Shown: positions 25,420 to 33,647, numbered from the stretch's first letter. The stretch is 64,000 bases of DNA from an uncultured Clostridia bacterium (GCA_947586185.1 CANPXN010000002.1:1-64000); one strand, 5' to 3'. Program-made: numbers and translations. Notes: generated by a model from the sequence alone, not told the origin.

Positions 25420-25562
25420 TTAGGGCAAGATGTCCTCCGCCATTTAGGTGAGGGCACCATTTCCGTATTCAGTAAGTGATACGATCCCTTGCTAAATACT
25501 CCGTGCGGCTAAAGCCGCACCTTGCCCACGTTAAATGACGGGACAAGCCCCTTATTTAATTA
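25420..25562 (-). repeat. 143-bp structured interspersed repeat, copy A
   Basis: About three quarters identical to 40118-40260 over the full 143 bp, both starting TTAGGGCAAGAT and ending in an AATTA on the plus strand. Read on the minus strand it folds. An outer stem is GGGCAAGGTG with CATCTTGCCC, enclosing a perfect hairpin GTGCGGC-TTTA-GCCGCAC and a third stem GTATTTAG/CTGAATAC. It lies between lexA and zapA, 3' of a minus-strand gene as in copy B. It has no coding potential. Confidence 0.75.
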
Positions 25563-25620
25563 TAATATATTTTGTCGGATTTTGAAATACCCGACAGAAA
25601 TTTTTTATTGCTGACCGAAA

Positions 25621-25636
25621 TGTGCGGTGTTGCCTT
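25621..25636. mobile_element. Remnant end of the MITE-like element
   Basis: TGTGCGGTGTTGCCTT is identical to the outer 16 bp of the right end of the element at 5544-5704, and a following TAA is also shared. The adjacent inner sequence has diverged. The lexA stop codon (25635-25637) falls at the tip, so the end of lexA was set or trimmed by this element. Confidence 0.5.
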
Positions 25637-26219
25637 AAAAGTATCTCACAAGGGCAACGACCTTTCCGGCAACCTCCATTTCCTTAACTATGATCGGGTC
25701 CATAGTGTCGTTTTCCGGCTGGAGCCGGAAGTATCCGTCCTCCTTGTAGAAGGTTTTTACAGTTGCCTCCTCCTCATCGTTTACAAGGGCAACGATTATG
25801 TCGCCGTTTTCAGCATACGGAGTCTGCTCCACGATAACAATATCGCCGCTGAAAATACCTGCGTTTATCATACTGTCGCCTCTGACTTTAAGTGCAAAAA
25901 GAGGATTGCTGTAATTCCTGTCGCCTTTAAAGCTTATGTAGTCGGTTATATTTTCTATCGCTGTAATAGGGGTTCCTGCGGCAACAGTTCCTACAAGAGG
26001 AACCGCTCCGCTGGTGTAGCCTGTAAGCTTTATGGCACGGTTGTGGTTGTCGATCTTTTCAATATAGCCCTCGTCAACCAGCATGGAAATATATCTGTGA
26101 ACAGTTGAAGTTGACTTTATGCCCAGCGCAGTGCAGATCTCTCTTACAGTGGGCGCATATCCGTCGTCGATACGGTTCTTTATATATTCGTAAATTGCAG
26201 TAGCTTTTTCATTGAGCAT
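25635..26219 (-). CDS. lexA: LexA repressor
   Basis: 194-aa SOS repressor. An N-terminal winged helix-turn-helix (about 1-65, TVREICTALGIKSTSTVHRYI) is joined to the autocleavage peptidase domain. The Ala-Gly scissile bond is in GTVAAGTPI, the catalytic serine in RGDSMINAG and the lysine in EATVKTFYK. It lies 3 bp downstream of murC with no promoter of its own visible, so SOS autoregulation must act through an upstream promoter or is absent. No GAAC-N4-GTTC box was seen locally. Confidence 0.93.
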   Translation of the reverse strand: MLNEKATAIYEYIKNRIDDGYAPTVREICTALGIKSTSTVHRYISMLVDEGYIEKIDNHNRAIKLTGYTSGAVPLVGTVAAGTPITAIENITDYISFKGDRNYSNPLFALKVRGDSMINAGIFSGDIVIVEQTPYAENGDIIVALVNDEEEATVKTFYKEDGYFRLQPENDTMDPIIVKEMEVAGKVVALVRYF

Positions 26220-26222
26220 TAT

Positions 26223-27650
26223 TTACCCCTTATCCTTTAATTTTTTCAGAATCATCTTAGCAACCTTGTATACATCTCCGCAGCCAAGTGTTATTACAAG
26301 GTCGCCGTCCTGTGCGTTTTCGCATACGTAATTGCATACATCGTCAAAGTTCTGATATTTGCGGGTATCCGTATATTCTGCGCTTTCGTCCTGTGGAAAA
26401 TAAACGCATCCGTCAATTTTTTCTGCAAGGTTTCTTGTAAAAATATTATATGTGTTTTTTTCTCTCGACCCCATGATATCAGTGAGGACAGCCTTGTCAG
26501 GAATCGACAGAGCTTTAGCAAAATCATCAAGGAGTATTGAGGTTCTTGAGAAAGTAAACGGCTGGAATACTGCCCATACGTTTTTATATCCCATATCCAT
26601 TGCAGCTTTAAGAGTGACTGAAAGCTCCGTCGGGTGATGAGCATAGTCGTCGGCAATGGTAATGCCTTTTTCCTTGCCGATAAGCTCGAAGCGTCTACCC
26701 GCTCCTCTGAAATCACTTAGCCCTTTCTGTATATCGCTGAAAGCTGCTCCGGCATAGTCTGCTGAGGCTATAGCTGCAAGGGCGTTCATAACGTTATGCA
26801 TGCCGGCTACGTGTAGTGTGATTTTGCCAAGCAGCTCTCCCTTGCGGTATGCGTCAAATTCTGTTTCCATTCCGGAAACTCTGGTGATATTTAAAGCATA
26901 GTAGTCATTTTTGCTGTCAAGACCAAATGTAATTAATCTTTTTCCCTCTATGCCCTCTATTGCTTTCAAGGTGTTTGCATCATCGCCGTTTATGATGAGA
27001 GCCTTTGTAGCCTTTGATGCAAACTTATGAAAGGATTTGATTATGTTTTCAAGATTTTTGAAGTAGTCAAGGTGATCCTCGTCAATGTTCAGTATGACCG
27101 CAGCGTCCGGGTAGAGCTTTAAGAATGTGTCAACAAATTCGCATGACTCACATACCATTATATCGCTTTTTCCTGCACGTCCGCTTCCACCGATACAAGG
27201 GAGCTTGCCGCCTATAAATGCAGAAAGGTCAATGCCTGCGGTATAGAGTATCTGAGTGATCATGGAGGTTGTAGTCGTTTTTCCATGAGTGCCTGATACG
27301 CAGATCGCATTGTCATACCAGCTTGTGACGATGCCTAAAAGCTCACTTCTTTCAAGTACCGGAACGCCGGAGGCCTTTGAAGCGATAAGCTCCGGATTAT
27401 CCGCCATAATAGCGGCAGTATGGACTATCAGATCAGCGCCCTCGATATTTTCCGCACGCTGTCCTACAAAAACGGGAATACCCATTTTTCTTACTGCGTC
27501 AAGGGTTTCCGTTTCGTTATTGTCGGAGCCTGTCAGGTAGTAGCCCTGGGAGTGCAGGATCTGTGCCAGAGGATACATGCCCGAGCCTCCTATACCGATA
27601 AAATGTATGTGCTTTTTGCCTTGTAAGATATTCTTATCCAATGTACTCAT
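26223..27650 (-). CDS. murC: UDP-N-acetylmuramate-L-alanine ligase
   Basis: 475-aa cytoplasmic ATP-dependent ligase that adds L-Ala to UDP-MurNAc, the first peptide step of wall precursor synthesis. It shows the UDP-binding start IHFIGIGGSGMYPLA, the P-loop SGTHGKTTTTSM, NIDEDHLDYF and the C-terminal Mur ligase domain (DDYAHHPTELSVTL). The frame continues to 27677, but neither start has a strong Shine-Dalgarno. The ATG at 27650 is preferred by family length. Confidence 0.95.
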   Translation of the reverse strand: MSTLDKNILQGKKHIHFIGIGGSGMYPLAQILHSQGYYLTGSDNNETETLDAVRKMGIPVFVGQRAENIEGADLIVHTAAIMADNPELIASKASGVPVLERSELLGIVTSWYDNAICVSGTHGKTTTTSMITQILYTAGIDLSAFIGGKLPCIGGSGRAGKSDIMVCESCEFVDTFLKLYPDAAVILNIDEDHLDYFKNLENIIKSFHKFASKATKALIINGDDANTLKAIEGIEGKRLITFGLDSKNDYYALNITRVSGMETEFDAYRKGELLGKITLHVAGMHNVMNALAAIASADYAGAAFSDIQKGLSDFRGAGRRFELIGKEKGITIADDYAHHPTELSVTLKAAMDMGYKNVWAVFQPFTFSRTSILLDDFAKALSIPDKAVLTDIMGSREKNTYNIFTRNLAEKIDGCVYFPQDESAEYTDTRKYQNFDDVCNYVCENAQDGDLVITLGCGDVYKVAKMILKKLKDKG

Positions 27651-27778
27651 TCCAATCTTTAAGTTAAATTTTATCATTTGCTTTATGAGAAGATTCTCAA
27701 TATTATATGAATATTTTACCCGTCTGCGTTCAATAATATCCCATGTAACGCAAGGAAGTGCTGATTAAATCCGGTGTA

Positions 27779-27813
27779 CAGATTGCGCAGCAGAATTTTT
27801 TGTCAGATTGCAT
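27779..27813. mobile_element. Degenerate fragment of the MITE-like element
   Basis: These 35 bases match the reverse complement of 5644-5678 at about 30 of 35 positions (CAGATTGCGCAG...GTCAGATTGCAT). Weaker resemblance continues to about 27890. The termini are lost. It lies between murC and spoVG in the spoVG upstream region. The rest of 27651-27933 shows no gene. Confidence 0.45.
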
Positions 27814-27933
27814 GGAAACAACGTATGGATACTATGAGTGTATAAACGAGTTTCTGTGCTGTATGGCTTAGAATAAGCAATCTGTGCCAAGCCGTAAGCA
27901 TTTCCTTAAACACCATAAGGAGGTCATCTTGAA

Positions 27934-28224
27934 ATGGATATTACAGACATCAAAATCAGAAAGCTGATTGCAGAGGGGAGACTCAGAGCCATTGTTTCCG
28001 TAACAATGGATGATATGCTTGCAGTACACGACATTAAAGTCGTTCAGGGAGATGAAAGGCTGTTTGTGGCTATGCCGAGCAGAAAGGATGAAAACGGAGT
28101 TTTCCGTGATATAGTTCATCCGATCTCTCCTAAGTCAAGAGCCGATATTGAAAATCAAATCCTTGACGCCTACAGCCGTCATGCTGCCCTTGCCGAAGCT
28201 GAAAATCAGACGCCGGCAAGCTAA
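27934..28224 (+). CDS. spoVG: SpoVG family RNA-binding regulator
   Basis: 96 aa. The family pattern is clear: MDITDIKIRKL, RLRAIVSVTMDDMLAVHDIKVVQG, LFVAMPSRKDENGVFRDIVHPI and a C-terminal helix with an Ala/Glu-rich tail. SpoVG proteins bind RNA/DNA and affect septation, sporulation and virulence genes in Firmicutes. They also occur in non-sporulating species. A strong AAGGAGG site (27917-27923) precedes the ATG. It is monocistronic with its own terminator. Confidence 0.93.
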   Translation: MDITDIKIRKLIAEGRLRAIVSVTMDDMLAVHDIKVVQGDERLFVAMPSRKDENGVFRDIVHPISPKSRADIENQILDAYSRHAALAEAENQTPAS

Positions 28225-28230
28225 AGCCCC

Positions 28231-28257
28231 ACTGCCGTTATATGCGGCAGTTTTTAT
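28231..28257 (+). terminator. spoVG terminator
   Basis: ACTGCCG (28231-28237) and CGGCAGT (28245-28251) form the stem, followed by TTTTTATTT. It sits 6 bp after the spoVG stop and overlaps the 3' end of the convergent NUDIX gene. Confidence 0.8.
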
Positions 28258-28790
28258 TTAGAGAGCATCATATATGCTTTGAGAATGCCTATCTGCGTTT
28301 TGGCGTCCTTGATCTCTCCGTTTAAAACCATTTCCGCTGCTTTTTTCAGCGGCATTTTTGTTACCTCAAGAAATTCGTCCTCGTCAAGCTGCTGCTTTTC
28401 ATATATAAGACCTTTGGCAAGATATACATGTATGATTTCTGTTACATATGCCGGAGTAGGCAGTATTTCTCCGAGGTATTTATACTCGCTGCATGTACAG
28501 CCTGTTTCCTCAAGAAGCTCACGTTTTCCGGCGTCGTAATGATTTTCTCCCGGTTCAAGCTTTCCGGCAGGAACTTCAAGCAGCACCCTGTGGTGAGGAT
28601 AGCGGTACTGCTTTACCATGAGAACTTCGTTGTCGTCCGTTACCGGTATAACGCATACGCCTCCTGAGTGATGGACCACGTCACGATCAGCTTCCTTTCC
28701 GTTTTCAAGCAGAGCGGTATCAGAAGTCACATAAAAAATACGACCTTTGTATACTTCCTTTGAATCAACGGTTTTTTCTTCAAGATGCAT
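28254..28790 (-). CDS. NUDIX hydrolase, ADP-ribose pyrophosphatase type
   Basis: 178 aa. The NUDIX box is complete (G-x5-E-x7-REL-x-EETG within GKLEPGENHYDAGKRELLEE), and the N-terminal strand (YKGRIFYVTSDTALLENGK) with QYRYPHHRVLLEVPAGKLE matches ADP-ribose pyrophosphatases (NudF/YqkG). It hydrolyses ADP-ribose to AMP and ribose 5-phosphate. Its ATG directly follows the YfhO-family stop (TAAATG), with GGAGG inside the upstream gene, so the two are translationally coupled. Confidence 0.9.
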   Translation of the reverse strand: MHLEEKTVDSKEVYKGRIFYVTSDTALLENGKEADRDVVHHSGGVCVIPVTDDNEVLMVKQYRYPHHRVLLEVPAGKLEPGENHYDAGKRELLEETGCTCSEYKYLGEILPTPAYVTEIIHVYLAKGLIYEKQQLDEDEFLEVTKMPLKKAAEMVLNGEIKDAKTQIGILKAYMMLSK

Positions 28791-31283
28791 TTATTTTTCC
28801 TCCCTGTTTCTGTGATGTTCTTCTGTAAGCCTGCGTTCATACTGTTTCTGAATCTCACAGCAGCTTTCTGCATTGTAGTCATAGCAGTGGCTGAATTGAG
28901 CGGTCTTTCTTTCAGGCTTTCTTATGCGGAAAATAACTATATAGGCTGTAAGCAGAATGATTCCCGCAATAGAAATAAGCGCTCCGGTCTTGAGCCCCGG
29001 TGTTTCATACTTAAATTCTATCTTGTTTTCTCCGGCGGACGCTTTAACTGCCATAAATCCGTAGTTTACCTTTTCAACATCGGTAGGCTTGCCGTTTACA
29101 TATGCTGTCCAGCCGTCATCGTAAGGAACGCTGAAAAAAACAAGGTTATCCTTTTCAAGACTGATCTTAGCTTTGAAGCCATCCGAGTCGTATATGAATG
29201 AAGAGCAGGTTTCTCTTTGCCTGTCCATACAATCTGAAATATATGTTTGCTCGTCCAGCTCGTGTGTCATATCGAAAGGCAGCTTTTCAATTATGTCGGA
29301 ATATTTTTCGATCTGTTCCTCAGAAAGAGCAAGTGATCTTATAAGAAGCTTTTTTCTTGTATCGTTAGAGTAGCTTTCAGCCTTCTTGGCATCAATGTAG
29401 TAATCGTAGGTAAAGCCCTCAGGAATGTAGTACTTGTTTTCATAAATATAAAATTCGTTCTGTGTATCAATATATTCAAAGCCGGGGAGGTCGATACTGT
29501 AGGTATAGTCCTCTTTTTCATCGTCATAGACCTTGTCAAAATAGTATTTTACTGAGAAAAGACCTCTCATTGTGTAGTCCTCAAGAGGAACTCTTGAAGC
29601 AACATCTCTTGTTATGCCAAGGCCGTTATAAAATTCCATAATACTTCCCGGAACAATGCTCTGAAAGGCTCTCATTGAGGAATATCCCCAGAACATAGGG
29701 TAGTTGTCATAATTTTCAGAAATATCAATACGATAGAACTGATTTTCTTCCTCAGGCAGCGAGATATTTTCTCCTCCGTTAATTCCGTTGTTAATATAGG
29801 TGTCCGGATATGGACCAAGTGAAACGCCGAAATAAATGACTGAGCCTGTGCATATTACGCATGCAGCTGCGGTGTAAGCGACGGCTGCCTTCATAAAGCT
29901 TTTACCTTTTTTACGCTTATGATTTATTCCAAACAGTACTGCAATTCCTACGGCAGTTATAATTGCTGTTATTGCGAAGAAGGCAGGATAGTTAGCAAAT
30001 TCAAGCCAGTGTACCTTATCCTCCTTGTCCTTTGTCGGGAGAAAAGAAATTACTGCAAAAGCTCCGAGCACTACTGCACAGACTTTTATTCCCGGCATGA
30101 GATCCGTATCCCTGTCGTCAAGAGCCTTTGCGGTCATCATTGCCATTATGAGGATCGGCATGTAGAACCATCTTGCGTAATATGAGCTGTTAAGCATATA
30201 GAACATGCTGTTCAGTATAGGTATAAATGCCATGATCATACATATTACAACAAGCTTTACAGACCAGTGCTTTTTATGAGCCTTGGAGTATGCAATAACT
30301 CCCGCCATTGAAAACATCGGGAGGTATCCTCCGATTGAAGACCATTTTCCTCCGTTAGTGCTGAAAAGGTTTGGCCTTGCCGGAACATCCGGTATCATGA
30401 AGAAGCTCTGAATAATTCTTATGATTCTTGTCCTGTCATTATAGGTCACAAGGTCAAGACCGTAAAGACGTTCATTTATGCGGTAGTTTCCAAGTATCGC
30501 AAGAGCTGACGGAAGAAGAAGTACAGCGGCGATCATAACGCCTATAACGGACTCAAGGGCGATCCCCCAGAATTTCCGCCATGTTATTTTAAAGTCCGGG
30601 CTTTTAAGCCTCAGCAGCAGGTATATGATAACAAATACGACCTGGCCTGTGAAGAAGAAATAATTTACTATTGCCATCATTGCAACGGCAAGTGCGAAAA
30701 CGCCACGACGTTCGTTATTTACTCTTTCTTCAAGGGCAATGAGCAGGAGAGGGAACAGCGCAGTTACATCCTGAAAGTGGTTGAAGAATAGATTAAACAT
30801 CTGGAAGCCTGAGTATGCGTAAAGAAGACTTCCTATAAGTGCGGCATTTTTATTTTTCACAAACCGTCTTATATATGCATATGAGGTAACTGCTGCAACT
30901 CCGTGTTTAAGGCAGAGAAGAAACGGCATCAGAAAAGTGACCCAGCTGTTCGGGAATATAAGGGTTATCCAGAAAAACGGACTTCCCAGAAGATAGAAGG
31001 AATAGGAGCCTACAAAATTTGAACCGAGGTCAGTATTCCAGTTCCAGCCAAGACCTTCCTCACGAATAAATTTATGAGCAAGATTATAGAAAGGTATTTG
31101 CTGGGAGTTATAATCCCCGTAGTAGGTATAATAGCCTCCTGTGTAAATTATTATTGGTATCATCAGAATGAGCAGTGAAAAAAAGCCAAGCAGAAACACA
31201 GTGAGGTATTTTTCATTGCTCCTCAGAGAAATAGGCGATTTTTTATTTTTCAATTTGTCATTATCCTTTCGGTTTAGTAGCAT
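28791..31283 (-). CDS. YfhO-family polytopic membrane protein
   Basis: 830 aa with about 12-14 hydrophobic segments in the first 480 residues and again at the end, and a soluble extracytoplasmic region (about 510-780). The start (FSLLILMIPIIIYTGGYYTYYGDYNSQQIPFY) and GLGWNWNTDLGSNFVGSYSFY match YfhO, a GT-C-like family implicated in glycosylating lipoteichoic acid or other surface polymers. The C-terminal soluble part contains VPYDDGWTAYVNGK, a common YfhO signature. Substrate unknown. It is the first gene of a two-gene unit with the NUDIX hydrolase. Confidence 0.88.
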   Translation of the reverse strand: MLLNRKDNDKLKNKKSPISLRSNEKYLTVFLLGFFSLLILMIPIIIYTGGYYTYYGDYNSQQIPFYNLAHKFIREEGLGWNWNTDLGSNFVGSYSFYLLGSPFFWITLIFPNSWVTFLMPFLLCLKHGVAAVTSYAYIRRFVKNKNAALIGSLLYAYSGFQMFNLFFNHFQDVTALFPLLLIALEERVNNERRGVFALAVAMMAIVNYFFFTGQVVFVIIYLLLRLKSPDFKITWRKFWGIALESVIGVMIAAVLLLPSALAILGNYRINERLYGLDLVTYNDRTRIIRIIQSFFMIPDVPARPNLFSTNGGKWSSIGGYLPMFSMAGVIAYSKAHKKHWSVKLVVICMIMAFIPILNSMFYMLNSSYYARWFYMPILIMAMMTAKALDDRDTDLMPGIKVCAVVLGAFAVISFLPTKDKEDKVHWLEFANYPAFFAITAIITAVGIAVLFGINHKRKKGKSFMKAAVAYTAAACVICTGSVIYFGVSLGPYPDTYINNGINGGENISLPEEENQFYRIDISENYDNYPMFWGYSSMRAFQSIVPGSIMEFYNGLGITRDVASRVPLEDYTMRGLFSVKYYFDKVYDDEKEDYTYSIDLPGFEYIDTQNEFYIYENKYYIPEGFTYDYYIDAKKAESYSNDTRKKLLIRSLALSEEQIEKYSDIIEKLPFDMTHELDEQTYISDCMDRQRETCSSFIYDSDGFKAKISLEKDNLVFFSVPYDDGWTAYVNGKPTDVEKVNYGFMAVKASAGENKIEFKYETPGLKTGALISIAGIILLTAYIVIFRIRKPERKTAQFSHCYDYNAESCCEIQKQYERRLTEEHHRNREEK

Positions 31284-31336
31284 TTTTGTTATACATGAAT
31301 ATACTGTTAGTAGGCTTTAAAGGTATGGAATATGCC

Positions 31337-31813
31337 TTAAAGGTCTACGATATTGGTCATGACACCGGCGTCGGTGATCTCAATGATCCCGAATGACGGG
31401 CGGTTTCCGTCACGGGGACAGGACGCGCTTCCGGGGTTCATGATGTACATCCCGTCGCAGTATTCCATATGACGTTCATGGCTGTGGCCGTAAAGAACAA
31501 TATCTGCTCCTGCTTTTTTTGCATCTCTTTTGATTATTTCAAGGGAGTATTTTATTGCGAGCTTGTGACCGTGAGCGGCAAAAATCGTATGCTTATCATC
31601 CGGACTAAAAATAATATGGTCCGGGCTTAGGCTTGCAAGATCGCAGTTTCCGGCGGTGTGCATAATTTTCTTTTCGGGAAACTTTTCACAGATACGGTTC
31701 AGCTCACGCTCTCCGTCGCCGAGGTGTATATAAATATCGGCATAATAATTCTCAAATATATTTTCCAGCGCACGGTAGCTTCCGTGGCTGTCTGACATAA
31801 CTATAATTTTCAT
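31337..31813 (-). CDS. YfcE/MJ0936-type metallophosphoesterase
   Basis: 158 aa. Metal-ligand motifs are visible: MSDSHG, HLGDGE, GNCD, AAHGH and YGHSHER. Such proteins hydrolyse phosphodiesters; the physiological substrate is unknown. The frame reaches 31834, but the ATG at 31813 has GGAGA five nt upstream and begins at the usual strand MKIIVMSDSHG. It has its own promoter (31901-31929). Confidence 0.9.
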   Translation of the reverse strand: MKIIVMSDSHGSYRALENIFENYYADIYIHLGDGERELNRICEKFPEKKIMHTAGNCDLASLSPDHIIFSPDDKHTIFAAHGHKLAIKYSLEIIKRDAKKAGADIVLYGHSHERHMEYCDGMYIMNPGSASCPRDGNRPSFGIIEITDAGVMTNIVDL

Positions 31814-31900
31814 CTTTTCTCCTTGTGAATCCATGGTGATTTTATGCTCTGCTGTCCATCGGATTTTATTTTTTCAGGACGGCTTAGTATATATAAAAAA

Positions 31901-31929
31901 ATTATAACATAAATATAGAATAAATACAA
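31901..31929 (-). promoter_or_regulatory. Promoter of the phosphoesterase gene
   Basis: On the minus strand, TTGTAT (31924-31929), a 17-bp spacer ending in TGT (extended -10) and TATAAT (31901-31906). Confidence 0.6.
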
Positions 31930-31975
31930 TATTTTTGAGAATTTGTTTTAGTAATTTTAGAAAAGAGGTTAATCT

Positions 31976-32221
31976 ATGGCTAATATTGATCCAAAAAAAG
32001 CGGATGGTTTGCTTAAAGCTGTAAGCAAAAAAATAGGTGTTCCGCCTGAAACTCTGAAACAACAGCTTGAACAGGGTAAGTTTGACAGCGCTCTTAATAG
32101 TATGAATCAGAGTGACGCTGCTAAATTCCAGCAGGTAATGAATAATCCTAAGCTAATGGAAAAATTCATGTCAACGCCTCAGGTTCAGGCACTTTATAAC
32201 AAGCTGACAGGCGGAAAATAA
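31976..32221 (+). CDS. Small protein, unknown
   Basis: 81 aa, soluble, Lys/Gln/Met-rich, mostly helical in appearance (ADGLLKAVSKKIGVPPETLKQ, then KFDSALNSMNQSDAAKFQQV). No signal peptide, membrane helix or cysteine. No family with a name recognised. It has an AAAAGAGG site before ATG and is the first of four co-oriented small genes with gaps of 31, 11 and 10 bp, so it should be co-transcribed with the BofA-like gene. Confidence 0.75.
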   Translation: MANIDPKKADGLLKAVSKKIGVPPETLKQQLEQGKFDSALNSMNQSDAAKFQQVMNNPKLMEKFMSTPQVQALYNKLTGGK

Positions 32222-32252
32222 AACTTTGTATGAAAGGGGAGTACCTGCTGAA

Positions 32253-32597
32253 ATGGAAGACTTAATGGGAAAAATTCAGGAGGTGCTCTCCGATGAAGAA
32301 AGCATGAAGCAGCTAAGTGAGCTTGCACAAATGTTTTCTTCTGAAAGCGGCAACGACAGTACTGACAATAGTCAGCAGACGGCTCCGGATATGGGTTTTG
32401 ATGTGTCAAAGCTTTTGCTTGTGCAGAATGCCATGCAAAGCGCCGGCAATGATAAGAATACGGAGCTTCTGCTGGCGCTTCGTCCGTTTTTAAAAGATGA
32501 AAAACAGGCAAAGGTCGATAAGGCCGTTAAGGTTTTAAAGCTTCTTGCCGTCTGGAATGTGCTGAAGGACAGCGGACTTATGAATGATTTGTTTTGA
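32253..32597 (+). CDS. Small protein, unknown, second gene of cluster
   Basis: 114 aa. An acidic, Ser/Gln/Asn-rich N-terminal half (SSESGNDSTDNSQQ) is followed by a helical C-terminal half (FDVSKLLLVQNAMQSAG, then NTELLLALRPFLKDEKQ and VLKLLAVWNVLKDSGL). The frame extends 27 nt upstream to a TTG, but the ATG at 32253 follows AAAGGGG. The D-x-SKLLL / NTELLLALRPFL rhythm recurs in the next protein. No known family recognised. Confidence 0.75.
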   Translation: MEDLMGKIQEVLSDEESMKQLSELAQMFSSESGNDSTDNSQQTAPDMGFDVSKLLLVQNAMQSAGNDKNTELLLALRPFLKDEKQAKVDKAVKVLKLLAVWNVLKDSGLMNDLF

Positions 32598-32608
32598 GGT
32601 GTACGGCA

Positions 32609-32956
32609 ATGAATATGGCTGAATTTAACAAAATGAACAGTGCTATGAGAAACGACGCTATGAGGCGAAGACGTGAGATGTACAGCCGCACCGGCGAAAG
32701 ACCGCCTGTTAAAGACGTACATGCAGAGGAGTCTATAAAGCAGGAGCATAAAAGAATACCGGAAAAAAGCATGCATGGAGCATCCGGCAGAAAGCCGAAT
32801 CAAGGTGTGAATCCGATAAATAATATTCTGTCAGGGATTTTCAGCGATGGCAAGGTAGATAATGAAAAGCTTTTGCTCATAGGACTTGCGTTCATTCTTG
32901 CAAAAGAGGGAGCTGACATAAAGCTGCTTATTGCACTGGGATATATAATGCTTTGA
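32609..32956 (+). CDS. Small protein with tandem hydrophobic tail, unknown
   Basis: 115 aa. The N-terminal 70 residues are very basic and Met-rich (MRNDAMRRRREMYSRTGER, HKRIPEKSMHG). The C-terminus has two similar hydrophobic helices (NEKLLLIGLAFILAKEGAD then IKLLIALGYIML), looking like a hairpin membrane anchor. The ATG at 32609 follows GAGGTG. A nearly identical end pattern is known to me only as uncharacterised clostridial proteins. It probably works at the membrane with the BofA-like neighbour. Confidence 0.72.
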   Translation: MNMAEFNKMNSAMRNDAMRRRREMYSRTGERPPVKDVHAEESIKQEHKRIPEKSMHGASGRKPNQGVNPINNILSGIFSDGKVDNEKLLLIGLAFILAKEGADIKLLIALGYIML

Positions 32957-32966
32957 GGAGGACGTT

Positions 32967-33221
32967 ATGTACAATTATATTTTTAAGGGATTATTTGTTA
33001 TTTTAGGACTTGTTATGCTTGTATATTATGCAAGAAGAAAGCATACCATTGCTTCTGCTTTTTCCGGAATGCTAAGCGGAGCAATTGCTCTTGGAGTTCT
33101 TCACTATTTCGGTCAGGAGATAGGCTATGCGCCTCCTCTAAACCTTTTTAACACGTCAGTATCGCTTATTCTCGGTGCACCCGGGGTTATGCTGCTTCTT
33201 GCAGCAAATACATTAATTTAA
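32967..33221 (+). CDS. BofA-like membrane protein (pro-sigma-K processing inhibitor family)
   Basis: 84 aa with two hydrophobic helices at about 5-22 and 27-45 and a third at the end. The final segment PPLNLFNTSVSLILGAPGVMLLLAAN matches the BofA family signature (NPxTxxxxGxLGxPGxxLL). In Bacillus, BofA holds the SpoIVFB protease inactive during sporulation. Family members also occur where that pathway is not established. It is the last gene of the four-gene cluster, with GAGGAGG before ATG. Confidence 0.78.
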   Translation: MYNYIFKGLFVILGLVMLVYYARRKHTIASAFSGMLSGAIALGVLHYFGQEIGYAPPLNLFNTSVSLILGAPGVMLLLAANTLI

Positions 33222-33223
33222 GG

Positions 33224-33262
33224 CAAAAAAATACAGCACCACAAAATGTGATGCTGTATTGC
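33224..33262. terminator. Terminator between bofA-like and rplL
   Basis: AATACAGCACCACA (33230-33243) and TGTGATGCTGTATT (33247-33260) form a 14-bp stem with a 3-nt loop and one G-U. On the minus strand it is followed by seven T, so it chiefly ends rplJ-rplL. It can also serve the convergent small-gene transcript. Confidence 0.8.
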
Positions 33263-33278
33263 TTTAAGTAATGTAAAA

Positions 33279-33647
33279 TTACTTGATTTCGATTGTAGCG
33301 CCAGCTTCTTCGAGCTTTGTCTTGAGCTCTTCAGCTTCAGCCTTTGAAACGCCTTCCTTAAGAGCCTTAGGAGCTGATTCAACAACTTCCTTAGCTTCCT
33401 TAAGACCAAGACCAAGAGCGTCCTTAACAGCCTTGATAACAGGCATCTTAGCATCGCCGAATGATGTAAGAACTACATCAAATTCAGTCTTTTCTTCTGC
33501 AGCAGCAGCGCCGCCAGCAGCAGGAGCAGCAGCAACAGCAGCTGTTACACCAAATTCTTCCTGAATAGCGTCTACGAGTTCAGCAAGCTCTAATACTGAA
33601 AGAGCTTTAATTTCTTCAATAAAATTTAAAATCTTTTCTGAAGCCAT
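33279..33647 (-). CDS. rplL: 50S ribosomal protein L7/L12
   Basis: 122-aa stalk protein that recruits translation factors. The N-terminal dimerisation domain ([25 protein letters not shown]), an Ala-rich hinge ([13 protein letters not shown]) and the C-terminal factor-binding domain ([19 protein letters not shown]) are complete. It follows rplJ by 51 bp in the standard rplJL operon. Confidence 0.98.
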   Translation of the reverse strand: MASEKILNFIEEIKALSVLELAELVDAIQEEFGVTAAVAAAPAAGGAAAAEEKTEFDVVLTSFGDAKMPVIKAVKDALGLGLKEAKEVVESAPKALKEGVSKAEAEELKTKLEEAGATIEIK

